A DNA stretch of 64,000 nucleotides, taken from positions 36,518 through 100,517 of the forward strand of contig CALNHX010005802.1 of assembly GCA_940337035.1 (NCBI GenBank), written 5' to 3'. The notes beneath the pieces were generated by a model, which saw only the letters and a list, made by a program, of their open reading frames with translations, was not told the DNA's origin and ran no database searches. The DNA comes from Agriotes lineatus. Taxonomy: Eukaryota > Arthropoda > Insecta > Coleoptera > Elateridae. Below, piece by piece: positions 1 to 11,388 of this stretch. The position numbers were made by a program, and so were the translations under genes. Within the stretch, counting starts at the first letter, position 1. Every line of letters begins with the position of its first letter.

Positions 1-388
1 GGATTTTCCAGACAAGATATCATTTATTTGTTTAATGTCTGAAAATGTTTAGCAATCACATACTCAGTTTTTGTTTTACCAGACGTGTAATATGATCTTC
101 GGCTTCGTTTACTTTAAATGTAATTTATTCATTACTTTTGTTATTTCAATTAATGAAGCTGGCGAATTTTCCAAGCTTTAATACAGTTCGCCAAAAAACG
201 AAAATTACTTTTAGTCTAGTTTACAAATATGTAAAAACTAGTCGGAAATGTGGTTTTGAGTAGAATGTGCAGTTTTTCATTAATCTAGCCAAAATAAGAT
301 AAAATATGGACAATACAATGATGCTGTGCATAATGGGATTACCACAGTGAATTTTTTGTGTGATTTTCTATTTTAGAGTTACGCATTT
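1..388. other. AT-rich stretch, no feature seen
   Basis: AT-rich sequence with many stops in all frames. I see no open frame, inverted repeat or transposon motif before the repeat fragment that starts near 389. Confidence 0.5.
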
Positions 389-637
389 TTACTTCATTTT
401 ATGAAGTATTGTATTTATGTACTCCAAAAATTCGAAAGTGAGTTTCAACAGTGAATACCTCTAAAATGGGTTTCTTTTGTTTTTTAAAATGTTTTTATTA
501 ACTCCTATTGTAAATAGAACACCCGGTATATTATTACATTTTTGAATTCAGCTTAAAATTTTAGAGAAAATTTGTCTCTAACGCTCAATTTCGTACGGTT
601 TCTGTAGAAGGAAGTGTGCGTGTATCGCACTAGATTT
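389..637 (-). repeat. ACTTCC-family repeat copy 1, internally deleted
   Basis: Inverted relative to the copy at 28282-28970. It shares the segments around gaacacccggtatattatt, gaattcagcttaaaatttta and gagaaaatttgtctct, and ends like the family 5' terminus near 636 (gtgtgcgtgtatcgcac). The family 3' end is at 389 (ttacttcattttatgaagta). The microsatellite and much of the middle are missing, so this is a shortened, diverged copy. Confidence 0.7.
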
Positions 638-1985
638 TTTAAATTGAAAATATAGTCGTTAGTAAAGCAGCAAAAATTTGCTGGAAGACAGTAAAAACTA
701 CATAATCTTTGAGAACACTTAAAGGTCGATAAACAAGTGTTAACCGCCAAATAATCGAATTGTTGTCAACTTTATAACTTTTTTATTAGCAGATATTATT
801 CTAACAAAGCATATATTTTTCTAATTAGAAAAAATAACATCTCTAGAAACTTCATGGTAAATATGGTTTTTATTTCCAAAATTAGATTTTAATTGTGCAC
901 ACGTTGGTCTTCCTTAGTTATTTAACAGTTTCTGTTATAGCTTCTGATACCACTATGGGCAAACTAAAAAAAGAAAGTTTTACAGTGTACTTTCAGCATT
1001 CATACTTTTTTTATATAATTTTGTTTAAATAATAGGTACATGGTAAATGCGACTAGATAGACAAATACAATTCAAACAAATATTGCCAGCAGTACGAGTA
1101 TTTGTAAAATTTTGATTTTATTAGAAAAATCACATTGGATTTGTACCTTTCAATCGTACGATTTTTTTACTCTAATTTGATTGTGAATTTCGTGTATTGA
1201 TGAATTATTTTTGCTTATACGCAATTCAGCCTTTACGTTTATTGCTACACAGATGAAGTTTTCTGAATCAGAAATCGTTTTTACAGATTAAAGATTAATA
1301 AACATCCATTTAATACTTTTAATGACGTCTAGCTTTACATATGAATTTCTTCAGGTTTACCGTCAGGTGGATAGAATAAAATAATTAGTTAAAAAATATT
1401 TCATTAGGGTAGCACATTATTTTTTTTTATTTCCTCACAAAACGCCAGCCTAATTCTGAATTACTATATGCAGTGCAAATAACAATTTTCAAATTCTTTT
1501 TATATTTTCAGGATATCATAGAATTGTAACTTTGACCTAAAAGGATGCCTGCAAAACTATTTCTTAAACAAAAATACGTTGAAATGACTTTTATGCTAAA
1601 TATAAAATGCGATTTGTTTATATCTTCAACTTACAGCTGACGTTAGTAAAATCTAAACATGAAAAATAATTTACCTGGTGCTTCAAACTGACGAAAATCT
1701 GCTCTTGGGAAGCTTTGTCACAACTGTAGCAGACGAGTGGTTATTGTACAAATAAGTAAACTACTAAAGAACTGGTTCTGAAGTTTTCAAACTGATAACC
1801 TTGATTATGCAACTCATTATAAAATTGGCGAATAGTAATTGAAAATTTTACTTAGTTACAAGGTATAGATAAACGGATATACCCTTGACGACGTGGTATA
1901 AACACTTCGGTGTTTCGGTGGGTCCAACAAAACAAAAATAATGGATAATAATAATCTAGAGCCATGATGTAATACCTGTCTATTG
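638..1985. other. AT-rich intergenic, no feature seen
   Basis: No coding frame, RNA motif or clear repeat recognised. Only short stop-rich frames on both strands. Confidence 0.5.
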
Positions 1986-2075
1986 AAATTCGAGATTAGC
2001 AGGTTAGGTTTTGCGTCAGTTTTGACACAAACTGACGCAAAACCTAACCTGATAACGTCGAATTTGACATAGACT
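1986..2075. repeat. Foldback element with perfect 23-bp arms
   Basis: Arms 2000-2022 and 2029-2051 are perfect reverse complements (beginning caggttaggttttgcg) around a 6-nt spacer. Outside them, aaattcgagattag on the left mirrors aaattcgacgttat read from the right, so the inverted repeat continues imperfectly to about 40 bp per side. A decayed relative is at 55593-55660. No coding capacity: a small foldback or MITE. Confidence 0.75.
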
Positions 2076-2140
2076 TACAGTGCCACCAACATAAACACTG
2101 CCACTAACACAAACAGTGCCAACCTAAGAAATAAAATAAT

Positions 2141-2952
2141 TTATCTACTTTGCGTTCGTACTGAGGCTATTACGATACGCGTTTGCGTATCGTAATAGAC
2201 ACAAAGCGATGCTATAATAAAAATACTAAAAATTTTCATTTTTTTGCTTAAAAAAGTGGCAAAGTAGATAAAATACTGTATGATACCTCGTTTCATAGGA
2301 GCCGACTTCGTAAAATTCCATGTGGGGCCATTGGATATTCACCGGGCGGTCGGGGGGTGGGGGCACCTCCCCAGCTAGAATGGGGGTCCGAGGCCCTCCC
2401 CCGGAAAATTTTGAAAGTTTTGAGTTCAAATACACAGTTTTGACGCTTCCAATTGACTATATTTTTGCCACTGATTTATCAAGGTTAAGTTTCAGAAAAT
2501 ATAAAAAATAACGCATAAAATTAAAAAACATAGACAAGCAGCACTTAGATACTATTTAATGACAAGAATATAAATAGGTATGCTAAACAGATTTATTCAC
2601 AAACACATTATACAAACAACTTAAATATTTCTCTGTGAAAACAAAAACAAATTCCACTTCATAAAATATAAAAATAAACTAGGCAAAAGACAACTCCAAC
2701 TAACAACAAAGTTACTCCATAAAAATGTTTTTTGAATTTAAAAACAGGAATTTTATGTGGGGCCCAACCCTACGTCTATCATTTCATGTGGGGCCTGGGC
2801 CTGGCGGCCCCCATTAAGTCGGCGCCTATGCCTCGTTTATAACGCATTTTGTAGCACTTACTCCTTTAGGGCACTCCTCGCTTTCCTCGTCGTACCCTAA
2901 ATCCGTGAGTGCTACAAAATGCTTCTTATAAAACTCGTATCATAATATACTA
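2141..2952. repeat. Foldback/MITE copy A, split by a hAT-like MITE
   Basis: Starts ttatctactttgcg and has an inverted match gcaaagtagataaa near 2270, followed by an inverted-repeat module (acgcattttgtagcac against gtgctacaaaatgc). A second copy follows directly at 2953. The 537-bp element at 2294-2830 interrupts this copy; removing it and one 8-bp duplicate restores the order seen in copy B. Confidence 0.75.
2294..2830. mobile_element. hAT-like MITE with 8-bp target duplication
   Basis: Terminal inverted repeats are cataggagccgactt on the left and, read from the right end, cataggcgccgactt. The flanking 8-bp sequence cctcgttt occurs at both 2286-2293 and 2831-2838, and copy B of the host repeat (2953-3216) has it only once, which proves the insertion. 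An 8-bp duplication fits the hAT superfamily (P elements also make 8 bp). The interior has GC-rich ends with tggggcc motifs and no transposase frame, so it is non-autonomous. Confidence 0.85.
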
Positions 2953-3216
2953 TTATCTACTTTGCGTTCGTACTGAGGCTATTACGATACACGTTTGCGT
3001 ATCGTAATACACACAAAGCAATGCTATAATAAAATTACAAAAAATGTTCACTTTTTGCTTAAAAAAGTGGCAAAGTAGATAAAATACTGTATGAAACCTC
3101 GTTTATAAGGCATTTTGCAGCACTTACTCCTTTAGGGCACTCCTCGCTTCGCTCGTCGTACCCTAAATCCGTGCGTGCTACAAAATGCTTCTTATAAAAC
3201 TCGTATCATAATATAC
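2953..3216. repeat. Foldback/MITE copy B, uninterrupted
   Basis: Head-to-tail neighbour of copy A with the same order: ttatctactttgcg, the palindrome around gtttgcgtatcgtaata, gcaaagtagataaa, then the inverted module containing cactcctcgcttcgctcg. It lacks the hAT-like insertion and serves as the empty-site reference. Confidence 0.75.
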
Positions 3217-3268
3217 TATTATTATTATCGGTCTATTCATTATATAATCGTAACGAATACCACTCGAG

Positions 3269-3400
3269 CAATCGAAAATAATGATTATTTTTCACTCGTA
3301 ACTTGATGTAATCCTTAAAATACCACTCGAGCTGCGCTCTCGTGGTTTTTCGCAGATTACGTCTCGTTACTCGGAAAATAATCGATTATTTTCGATGCTT
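3269..3400. repeat. Foldback repeat, about 45-bp arms
   Basis: Left arm near 3269-3316 (gcaatcgaaaataatgatta...) is an imperfect reverse complement of the right arm near 3350-3400 (...aaaataatcgattattttcg). Each side also has a ctcgag or ctcgtgg motif inside. No open frame. Confidence 0.6.
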
Positions 3401-3410
3401 TTGTGATATT

Positions 3411-4499
3411 ATAACTGATTATATCTATGTATACTATGTATAATGTGGCTAATTGTTCACCTGCTTTCACCTTAAGAATCCTCTAAAGCTTTCCTTGTTC
3501 GGTGATACAATTTACAGCGAAGACTCATTATGTTGTCGTTCTAATAGCGCCTTTAGAAAGACGCAATAGTGCAGTAATGATCATTAGAAAATTTTGAACA
3601 TTAAGACTAGAACAACCGATTTCATTATTTCAAATAAATGAAGGATTTTTGACATAAAACATTTTCAGCAAATCCTATTGTTGCCTTTCGTTTTCTGCAC
3701 AGGTGATGTTGTTAGTGATTGATATTTTATAGAGAGGAATCGCATTGAGATCGTTTTCATTTAATCGTGCTATATTTTACAGTATCATATGCCAATTATC
3801 ACGGTTTATAACGCTGTTGACCCTCTCCTCTAATCAATTACAAAATGATAAAGAGCTGTGGTAAGGATGCTTTTTGCGTCAAGAACTTTATTAGAGTTAT
3901 ATTTTCAGTTCAAAAGAAAACTTCTTTATCTACTCCAATATTTTGAACAGCTGTATTCCTTTCTCAAGGCAAACTGCAATAAAGTTTAAAGTTGTAGAAA
4001 ACTCTGAAAGTATAACATGTTCTTACTTACGAAAGTGAGGTTAGTACGTCATAGTTGGTAACAAAGAATATTAACTGAGAAATCGTACAACTTGGAAGTT
4101 CTCCTGTATACTGAGTATTCAAAATTTCCGCTTTAAATTTAAACTTTATATTGTTTGCCTTCAGAAAAAAATAAAATTTTTCGAAATATTGGCGTAGATA
4201 AAAAAGTTCTTTTTTGTATTGCTGCCTTGAGGAACGAGACCCAATTATTTGCTGTATTGTTTATTTTAAAAAATAAAATAAAGTCTGAGAGCCACATATG
4301 TTAATATTTAGTAAGAAATATATTGGCAAGTTCCCTCAATTCACGGAAATGTATCACACTTTTTAAGTTGCGACTTTTAAAAGATGGGTAAAAAATAAAT
4401 GCAGAAGAAGGCCGAAACAAAAATGATATATTTACTTCGCAGTGCACATAAGCACACATGCAGCAACAAGCTTAGCACACTTCCATCCTAGCAGGCACA
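3411..4499. other. AT-rich intergenic, no feature seen
   Basis: No gene, RNA or repeat recognised on either strand. Confidence 0.5.
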
Positions 4500-4920
4500 T
4501 GTAGGTTTAAAATACGTCGAAAAGACGTTTGCATAGTTAAAAAAACGTTGAAAATTAAACTTTGAATTTTAAACTAATAGTTAACGTCATTTTCTCAACG
4601 TAAATTAGATGTTGATTAAACGTGTTGGCTATTACGTTTATTGAGCGTGTTTATATGACGAGTTTTACACTAGCAGTGAATATAAACCGTAAAGTTTATG
4701 TTTCTAAAAACACGCAAATTTTACATTCTCCATATTACGTTAAAATAACGTTAATAGAAAACGCCTTTTTTATTAGTAGTCTACCTTTAACGTCGATATA
4801 TCGTTGTTACAACAACGTCATAATAACGTTTTTGCATTACGTTTTCATGTCGTTGATTTTAAGTGTATTTTAGAAAAACGGTTAATGTTAAAAGTTGACA
4901 TATCACAGCGGAACGTTACA
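4500..4920. repeat. Segment saturated with AACGT/ACGTT motifs
   Basis: Roughly seventeen ACGT cores, mostly as aacgtt, acgttt or taacgt, occur in about 400 bp of otherwise AT-rich sequence. They are irregularly spaced on both strands. The 83-codon frame here is likely a by-product. It may be the body of a degenerate MITE; no terminal repeats were identified. Confidence 0.45.
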
Positions 4921-5255
4921 GTATGCTCACAAGCCGTTTTTTCCTTTGTTCCTGGATTTACTGTTTAGGCCACCATTTGTGTCGCTGATAAAATCGGAAA
5001 ATCTATGACTCAAAACGTTGGGTGTTTATTATTCCATTTTTCCATAAGCCTAGCAAAAGTGCCTTAGAAGAATGCATAGTAGGTAGCACGTCCCTTCTAC
5101 TAAGCTTATTTTTTCCCATTTAAGGTACAACGGCTGTCGACTTTGGGTGGAACTACATAGTGTTGATGCAGTTATCCGATTTGTTTTGAGATTCCATTTA
5201 TCAAATGAAGTCGCCGTTTTATTTAGTTGGGCTGAATACGATAAAGATTATTCAT
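4921..5255. other. Intergenic, no feature seen
   Basis: No coding or structural signal recognised. Confidence 0.5.
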
Positions 5256-6365
5256 AAAAATCTGGTGTGATACACTCACACAACTTCCTTTTACAGTGAT
5301 CTTATAATTAGTCAAAAATTTCATTTTTAATTTTTAACCATTTGTTAAAAATTTTCAAAAATTACAAATTCTACAAAAACGGTACAAAATCGAGTGTTAG
5401 TTGAAGAGACAAATTTTCTCTAGAATTTTAAGGTGAATTCAAAAATGTAATAATATACCGGGTGTTTTATTTAAAATAGGAGTTAATAAAAAAAATCTGG
5501 TGTGATTCACTCACACAACTTCCTTTTACAGTGATCTTATAATTAGCCAAACATTTGATTTAAAATGTTTTAAGCATTTGTCAAAAATTTTCAAAAATTA
5601 CAAATTCTATAAAAACGGTACAAAATAGAGCGTTAGTTGAAAAGACAAATTTTCACATATAATCTCATAAGAGCATTAATTCTTTCCGGAAATTTTTTTG
5701 ATTGCGTTCCAACAACGTCGTATTAATTTGCCCGATATGAATTAATGCTCGAATGCAGATTCGGTAAGAAAATCGTAACGACACAAACCCTAAAAAGAAA
5801 TAATGTCTACCTACAAAAAAAATCCAAGAAATGTTGTTGTCTTGGTTACGGCTCGTGAACTAATTTTTCTATTGGTCATTAATGATAATTTTAAGCTGAA
5901 TTCAAAAATGTAATAATATACCGGGTGTTTTATCTAAAATAAAAGTTAATAAAAAAATAGAAAAAAATAAAAGAAACCCATTTTAGAAGTATTCAACTGG
6001 AAAATTATCTATCTCACATCCATACACATTAAAAATGCAATAAAAATGTAAAGTTTGAAAAAATCGTTAGAGCCGTTTTTGAAAAAATCGAAAAAAACTG
6101 ACAGATCAGAAGAGTAAACACCTACTTCCAGTTATGAGTTTTTATTCAAAGCTTGTTGTCACATCTCCATAGTACACAAAACTTATATATGAAGTTTCAA
6201 CGCCGTACCTCTTTTCGTTTTTGAGATATTCAGACGGACAGACACACCGACAGACAAAAACATGTTTTTGGGTTTAGAGGACTCGAAAACGTGAAGATTT
6301 GTTGAAAACTCAATTTCCAATTTTTGGGGTCAATCCAATACTTCCTTTATAGCAAAAGGAAGTAA
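5256..6365 (+). repeat. ACTTCC-family composite (two 5' ends, one 3' end)
   Basis: A first 5' end starts at about 5256 (tctggtgtgatacactcaca) and runs to about 5490, where a second 5' end starts inside it. That second copy breaks off at about 5655, is interrupted by unrelated sequence to about 5885, then resumes with the shared middle and runs to the 3' end at 6365 (acttcctttatagcaaaaggaagta). The CAGACAGA-type tract is at about 6232-6260. This is nesting or partial head-to-tail duplication within one family. Confidence 0.8.
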
Positions 6366-7479
6366 ACAGTGACAAAGTAGAATAAAATAATTGAGTACTG
6401 TACACCCGCAGGCGATGTAGTCCACATTCTCTAATTTCTACTTCAAGTTGAAAGATGGACCTCACGCGAACCGCTGACCTATAACTTTTCAACAGTGCTT
6501 ACTAAAGCCTCACTCCGGCAAAATGGCAAGCAAACTTTCAGTGAAAACATCTCGGGATCTGTGATCCTCAATACTAAGGCTCAAGTGTTTATTCTGACTT
6601 TTACCGCTGATTTGATTCGATATTGCTTATGATTTTTTGTTATTATTTATATCTTGCTCTATCGTGGTAGTGGCTCTGCCGTAATTTTTCTCTGAAGAGC
6701 GAAGTCTTCTGAAAGGAGGCCTGGACTTGATTCTCTCATCCTCGCCAAATTAAATATTTGGTTGCTATAATTTTCGATAATAATGTATGAAGGGCGAATG
6801 ATTTTGCCAGTAAGTTTTTTACAAAAGTTTGTTGATTTGGCAATGTCACGAGATCGACCAACTTGATCAAATTCCTGAGCCGAAGCAAAAATATTTCTTT
6901 ATTTCTATTTATTGTAGCTTCTTCAGATTTTGCAAATTTTATGCCAGACTTGAAAATTAACCAAGTTCATTTTAAATGCATTAACAAAAGTTGGTAAATT
7001 GCAACTTCTATAAATTTGTTGGAACTAAAGAGCAGAAGGGTTTTCTCTTACATCTGTTCCAGAAATATGTTTCGTTTAGGAAAATAATTTATATGACTTT
7101 AAAGCCACCTATGCATTAATAAAGCATCATCTTAGGACTAGAAATCAGTTATTATACATATAAAGCTGTAAACCGTTTTGTTTCATACTAATTTAGCAAT
7201 TCTCAAGAACCAAAAAGCATAAGAACTAGTAGTTAAATTTGAAATTTTAAAATTGGAGAACATCTCTTTGTCAAAAAGCGCAAAATGTGATAAAAGTTTT
7301 GATATTTCACACTTTCGACAGACTATTCCATATATTTGTAATGGTAAGAGTTTGTCATAAAATGACAATGTGCCACTTCAATGCGCAATATCAATACTGA
7401 AAAGGAACGTCTGTCATACTCTCTTGAGTTAACGAATTATTTTATAAGTTTACGACATTTTTAAGCTATCACAAATCGT
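6366..7479. other. Intergenic, no feature seen
   Basis: Only short frames; no homology recognised and no clear inverted repeats. Confidence 0.5.
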
Positions 7480-7524
7480 TAAAACCCCTCACCACACAAA
7501 CATTTAACAACTGCTAAATACGTA

Positions 7525-7551
7525 TTTCGACAGCCAAGCTGCCATCATCAG
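7525..7551 (-). ncRNA. Hammerhead-ribozyme-like core
   Basis: On the minus strand CTGATGA (7551-7545) and GAAA (7528-7525) flank a six-pair stem, GGCAGC-TTG-GCTGTC, with one extra T before the stem. This matches the conserved strands of a hammerhead ribozyme, which Penelope-like elements are known to carry. I could not complete helices I and III as a self-contained monomer, so this may be a partial or dimer-dependent motif. Confidence 0.4.
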
Positions 7552-7684
7552 TAATTACGAAACTTACCCAGCAAAATGGCAACGGCTAGTGACCAGATCA
7601 CAAATGAAAGTGGGCGATTCCCGAGCATTTTACAGCTGTCTGACTCGGAGGGTGTGGCCGAGGGTCAATTAACATGGCCGACGG

Positions 7685-8145
7685 TCAATCTAATTTCAAA
7701 AAATCATAGAAGATGGAGGAAGGTATAGGTCCACCGTCTTTGTTGCAAAGTGTATTATCTCTGTTCTTAAAAATGGCAAAGCTTTCAAAAGAATTTAGTT
7801 GCTTTATTGAAGTTAACTTCTTTACAATTTTTTGGTCATCCTCCTCTATACTATGACCCGTTTCGTAAGTATGTTGGGCAATACTCGATTTTTCGAATCT
7901 GTTGAATCTAAACTGAGCTATATGGTTTTTAAATGTAGTACCAAAATTACTACGTGTTTGCCCAATATATTTAAAATAACAATGGAAACATTTAATTTCG
8001 TAAATTCCAAATCCCTCTCAAGTCCTAAGTTTTTTTCTTTTGGATTTCCCAACAAATTTCTAATATTGGAAATATTTAAGAACCGAGATAATAAACTTTT
8101 GAACACAGATAAAAGTTTGTAACCAGTGGAAGAATAGTATATCAT
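7685..8145 (-). pseudogene. GIY-YIG endonuclease end of a Penelope-like ORF, frameshifted
   Basis: Penelope-like elements encode a reverse transcriptase followed by a C-terminal GIY-YIG endonuclease that nicks target DNA. On the minus strand from 8008 to 7685 a 107-residue frame reads GIYEIKC...KYIGQTRSNFGTTFKNH: the GIY and YIG strands, the two cysteines between them (C-x2-C) and the conserved arginine/histidine region are all visible, followed by a QHTYETGHSI segment typical of the domain end. Upstream coding (8145 to about 8010) is in another frame, so at least one frameshift lies near 8010. No reverse transcriptase motifs were found further upstream. This is a dead 3' fragment; family assignment is good, activity unlikely. 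Confidence 0.8.
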
Positions 8146-8716
8146 GCAACGATCACGAAATCAGGCACATTTTGCACGAGTATTGCCATTTCGTGCTAGG
8201 TGTGTTACAGCGGATCCGTTACCCCAATTATGTTATGATGGGCTGTAACTAAAGTTGCCGACTAAGATGTTAATTACCAGACGCTACCACTTTACTAAAT
8301 CGAGAAAAACACAGATGGGCTCACCGAGAAAGTGGAAGCGGTGCACCCAACCTTTCTGATCCAACCTTGGCAGGGCTCGAAGGACGGTCCAAGTACAGCT
8401 GCGTTAAACCCACCTTGATTGCATTTTTCTACAGATGTCTGAACCCCTTTACAAGGAAAAACATCACAAAACACACATGTAAACATCATAAATCTACTAA
8501 AGAAAAACGCAACTAACTGAAAATGAACTATGTTAACGTAGAAACATATATGTGAACAATGAAATACTCGATAAGCGTTTAATCTAAATACAGGTGGTAA
8601 ACTTGCATCAAATGATCCAACTAACTCAAAAACGGCAACAAACACTTGTTGCTTTATTTACGTCGGGCGGTTGAATCCCGAAGCCAAAGAGGACACGCGC
8701 TTGCCTTACTTGTCTT

Positions 8717-8718
<2 letters not shown>
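8146..8718. other. Intergenic, no confirmed gene
   Basis: A 116-codon minus-strand frame at 8295-8645 is open but shows no domain, and its composition (Phe/Val/Cys rich) looks random. Nothing else recognised. Confidence 0.45.
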
Positions 8719-8777
<59 letters not shown>

Positions 8778-8784
8778 ATCTCTG
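8719..8784. repeat. (TC)n microsatellite
   Basis: An almost uninterrupted run of tc dinucleotides, with a few tatc variants towards the 3' side. It creates artefactual Ser/Leu or Arg/Glu frames on both strands. Confidence 0.95.
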
Positions 8785-8995
8785 TCACGCATGAAAACGT
8801 CAGTTTTGCACCATTTGATGCAACCACATTCCGTGCTCAACGCAAGGCACCTCGACAAACAAGCCCATGCCTGTACGAAACGGCGGACGCTCTGGAGCCA
8901 TAAACCAATTAAGAGTGAAACGTGCTTTATGCGGCAAGCAACCATATCTAAATTTAAATCGACGTTGCTCAAGATATCATAGAATGAGCGGAAAG

Positions 8996-9170
8996 TAGGG
9001 GTGGGCGATATTAAAATTTGCATATCGATATTCGATATCAGAATTATATCGATATTTATCGATATATCGATATTTGTCAATATATCGATAAATATCCTAA
9101 AAATATTGATATATCGATAAATATCGATATTCGATAAATATCGATATATCGATATATCGCCCAGCCCTAG
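8996..9170. mobile_element. ATCGAT-rich palindromic MITE
   Basis: Ends taggggtgggcgata (left) and tatcgcccagccctag (right) form inverted termini. The interior is almost entirely tatcgata-type palindromes: I count nine ATCGAT plus two TTCGATA. The gggtgggc-type terminus resembles hAT elements, but no clear 8-bp duplication was found. No coding capacity. Confidence 0.7.
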
Positions 9171-10102
9171 CCGAGAGACGCTAGTATTTGAAATAAAAGA
9201 AATTGAGTTTTAAAACATAAATACTGTCAAATTAGGCTTAGATTAAGCGGGAAAAGTACTAGTGTACAAAAGCAGAAAAATTCAGAACAACGCTAATTTT
9301 TGAAAATTGTTCTTACAGTTGCATACTATACTTTTTATACTACTACCTATTCTTCGCGTTTAAAGTATAATACAAGCAATCATGGATACAAAGAAACATG
9401 AAAATGCTTTATTTATTGCTATGAACAAGTGAAAATATTGCAATGGTTATATGGCTTTAATATAATTAAGATTAATATTTAAAATAAAATTAGCTAGAGC
9501 CTCCAATGCTAATATTTTATTTTGGGTTTAGCAAATATTATTACAAATTTATGAAACGCTCAGGGATAATTATTGTGAGTTGTTTTATGTATTACTTTAC
9601 CTGATGTTCGTATGCCCCTACTTTTTAGATAGAATCTAATTGCAAATTATATTAATGTTGACTAGCTCAGGTAAGCAGAGATCTTATCAAAAGGTGTGGG
9701 TCCACAATTACTTTATTGAAAATTTTACCGTACGCTCATGTGCGTAGTTCAAATACACGCTAATGTGCTACAACAGATCTAACTGACAAATTACGTTTAT
9801 GAAAGTTTATCAAGTGGTTGTCATTTTGGTGTTTTCAGATAATTAAATGCAACTCAATGAGCAAATCTCACAGGTAAATTTATAATTTCCCGTTTTCTAG
9901 TAGCGTCAGTAGCTTTCTTTTGTTTTTTTTTAGGGAAAAACCGTAACTCGATTGTTTCGACCCAAGCCAAGGATCCTAACCTCACTTCTGGGCTTGGATT
10001 TTTCAACTTTAATTTACACAAGGAAATAATTCGCCTGGCCTCTGTTATGCAGCGACGTTTAAGCAGCCTCCCAATAGGTACACAATGGTATAAATTAAAT
10101 TG
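9171..10102. other. Intergenic, no feature seen
   Basis: AT-rich, no open frame or repeat recognised. Confidence 0.5.
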
Positions 10103-10352
10103 GCTTCACAACTAATCTGTGAAACTTTTCCTGCATGCCCGTTTCGAAGCTCGGCCGCAGCAGGAATGTGCCCATATCTTCTTTGCCGGTGCTTGGATCG
10201 CCGTTCTGTCCTCGCAGAAGCTGGATGGGCTGGCGGTTGACGTCCTCTCGTTCTCTGGAACCCCTCTGATGGCTACAGATGCTGTGCCAAGCACTTCTTG
10301 TCTTCTCCGGAGCTGGTCGTTAGCACTCACTCGGGCCGATAATGGAAAATAA
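10103..10352. other. GC-rich island, both strands open
   Basis: About 250 bp are clearly more GC-rich than the surroundings and are open on both strands (77 codons plus, 72 codons minus). No domain is recognisable in either. On the minus strand the frame starts MSANDQLRRRQEVLG and has Arg/Ser-rich composition. It could be an exon or an old transposon fragment; I cannot decide. Confidence 0.3.
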
Positions 10353-11388
10353 TTTTTACGGCACGGATTTCTTTTAATTCACTCACACAGGTGCGGGGGT
10401 AAGTTATATGCACCCTGCCGAAGGTTTGTTATGAAATAATAATTTTAAACGTATAAAATTGTAAATTTTAGGGAGCAAATAAAACTGATGCTAATTCAAG
10501 AATTTTATTCGATTTCTGCCAAGAAAGTTATTAAAAACAATTGCATAACAATATTAAACAAGTCAAATCAATTACTTATAACAATTAAAAACTTTAAATC
10601 TAACATTTTTACAGACTTTTACTTATACAATAAATTGTTCCATTAAATTAGTCAATTTTGTCTTTCACATAACTGTGTCCCACACTTATTAACAGTCCTT
10701 TTTCACAATGTTCGCACTGATCAATTCTTCCTTTCGTGAACTTCCACAAAAAATACTTTCGAGTTCAAATAAAAGTCCATTTCATTTTTCCACTTCTGAA
10801 TCAATATTAGGTTCGGATTTCAATTAATCTTGCATGTTAATTATTCATTTTCTTCCCTTTATTTTCCTTCAGATCTATTCCTATGTGCTCTTTGCACTCT
10901 GTTTTGCCTTCTGCATTTTTTTACCTTTTAATAATATGCTCAAAGAGGAATTTGTACAACGATTTCTGACTTGCAATTTACCTCGACAAGCATGTGACCA
11001 TTCTATTTATAATCGAATTACTAATACATGGATTGGCTTTTGCATTTACCATCCCCTTTTAATATTCTAAAGCTAAACTAATTAAATATTGTGGTCCCAT
11101 TCCTATTAGGTTTAGAACTCTGCCTTTCCTTTTATGTTACGATTTTAATACTTATTACAGGCATTGCTTTGCCAATATGATTGCTAATTCAAATTTCATT
11201 TTATTTTATTTGTTGCCATTAAATCATATCTCCCATTCTGAGCTTTTATGACCTATTCATTAGTTTGCTGTGCTCTAGATGTGCGATTCAGGGCTTAAGA
11301 CCATCTCAATATATAGTTACCAGCTTACATAGATCAAACAAGTAGAAACACCCATGCAAAATTTGTAAATCTGTCTAGAGTGCTTGGC
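10353..11388. other. Intergenic, no feature seen
   Basis: AT-rich; no gene or repeat recognised. Confidence 0.5.

Larger units (their letters stand above)
7480..8145 (-). mobile_element. Penelope-like element, 3' part
   Basis: Read on the minus strand it has the end of a GIY-YIG endonuclease frame (stop at 7685), then a non-coding tail with a ctgatgatggcagcttggct segment near 7532-7551. That segment type is characteristic of the long-terminal-repeat-like regions of Penelope-like retroelements. The reverse transcriptase part is not found upstream (8146-8700), so this is a truncated copy. Confidence 0.75.

Noticed and set aside
8295..8645. 116-codon minus-strand frame as upstream Penelope reverse transcriptase
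   Set aside because: No reverse transcriptase motif is present and the composition is unlike the GIY-YIG part.
8646..9080. Ser/Leu- and Arg/Glu-rich frames across 8.7-9.0 kb
   Set aside because: Produced by the (TC)n tract and the ATCGAT palindromes.
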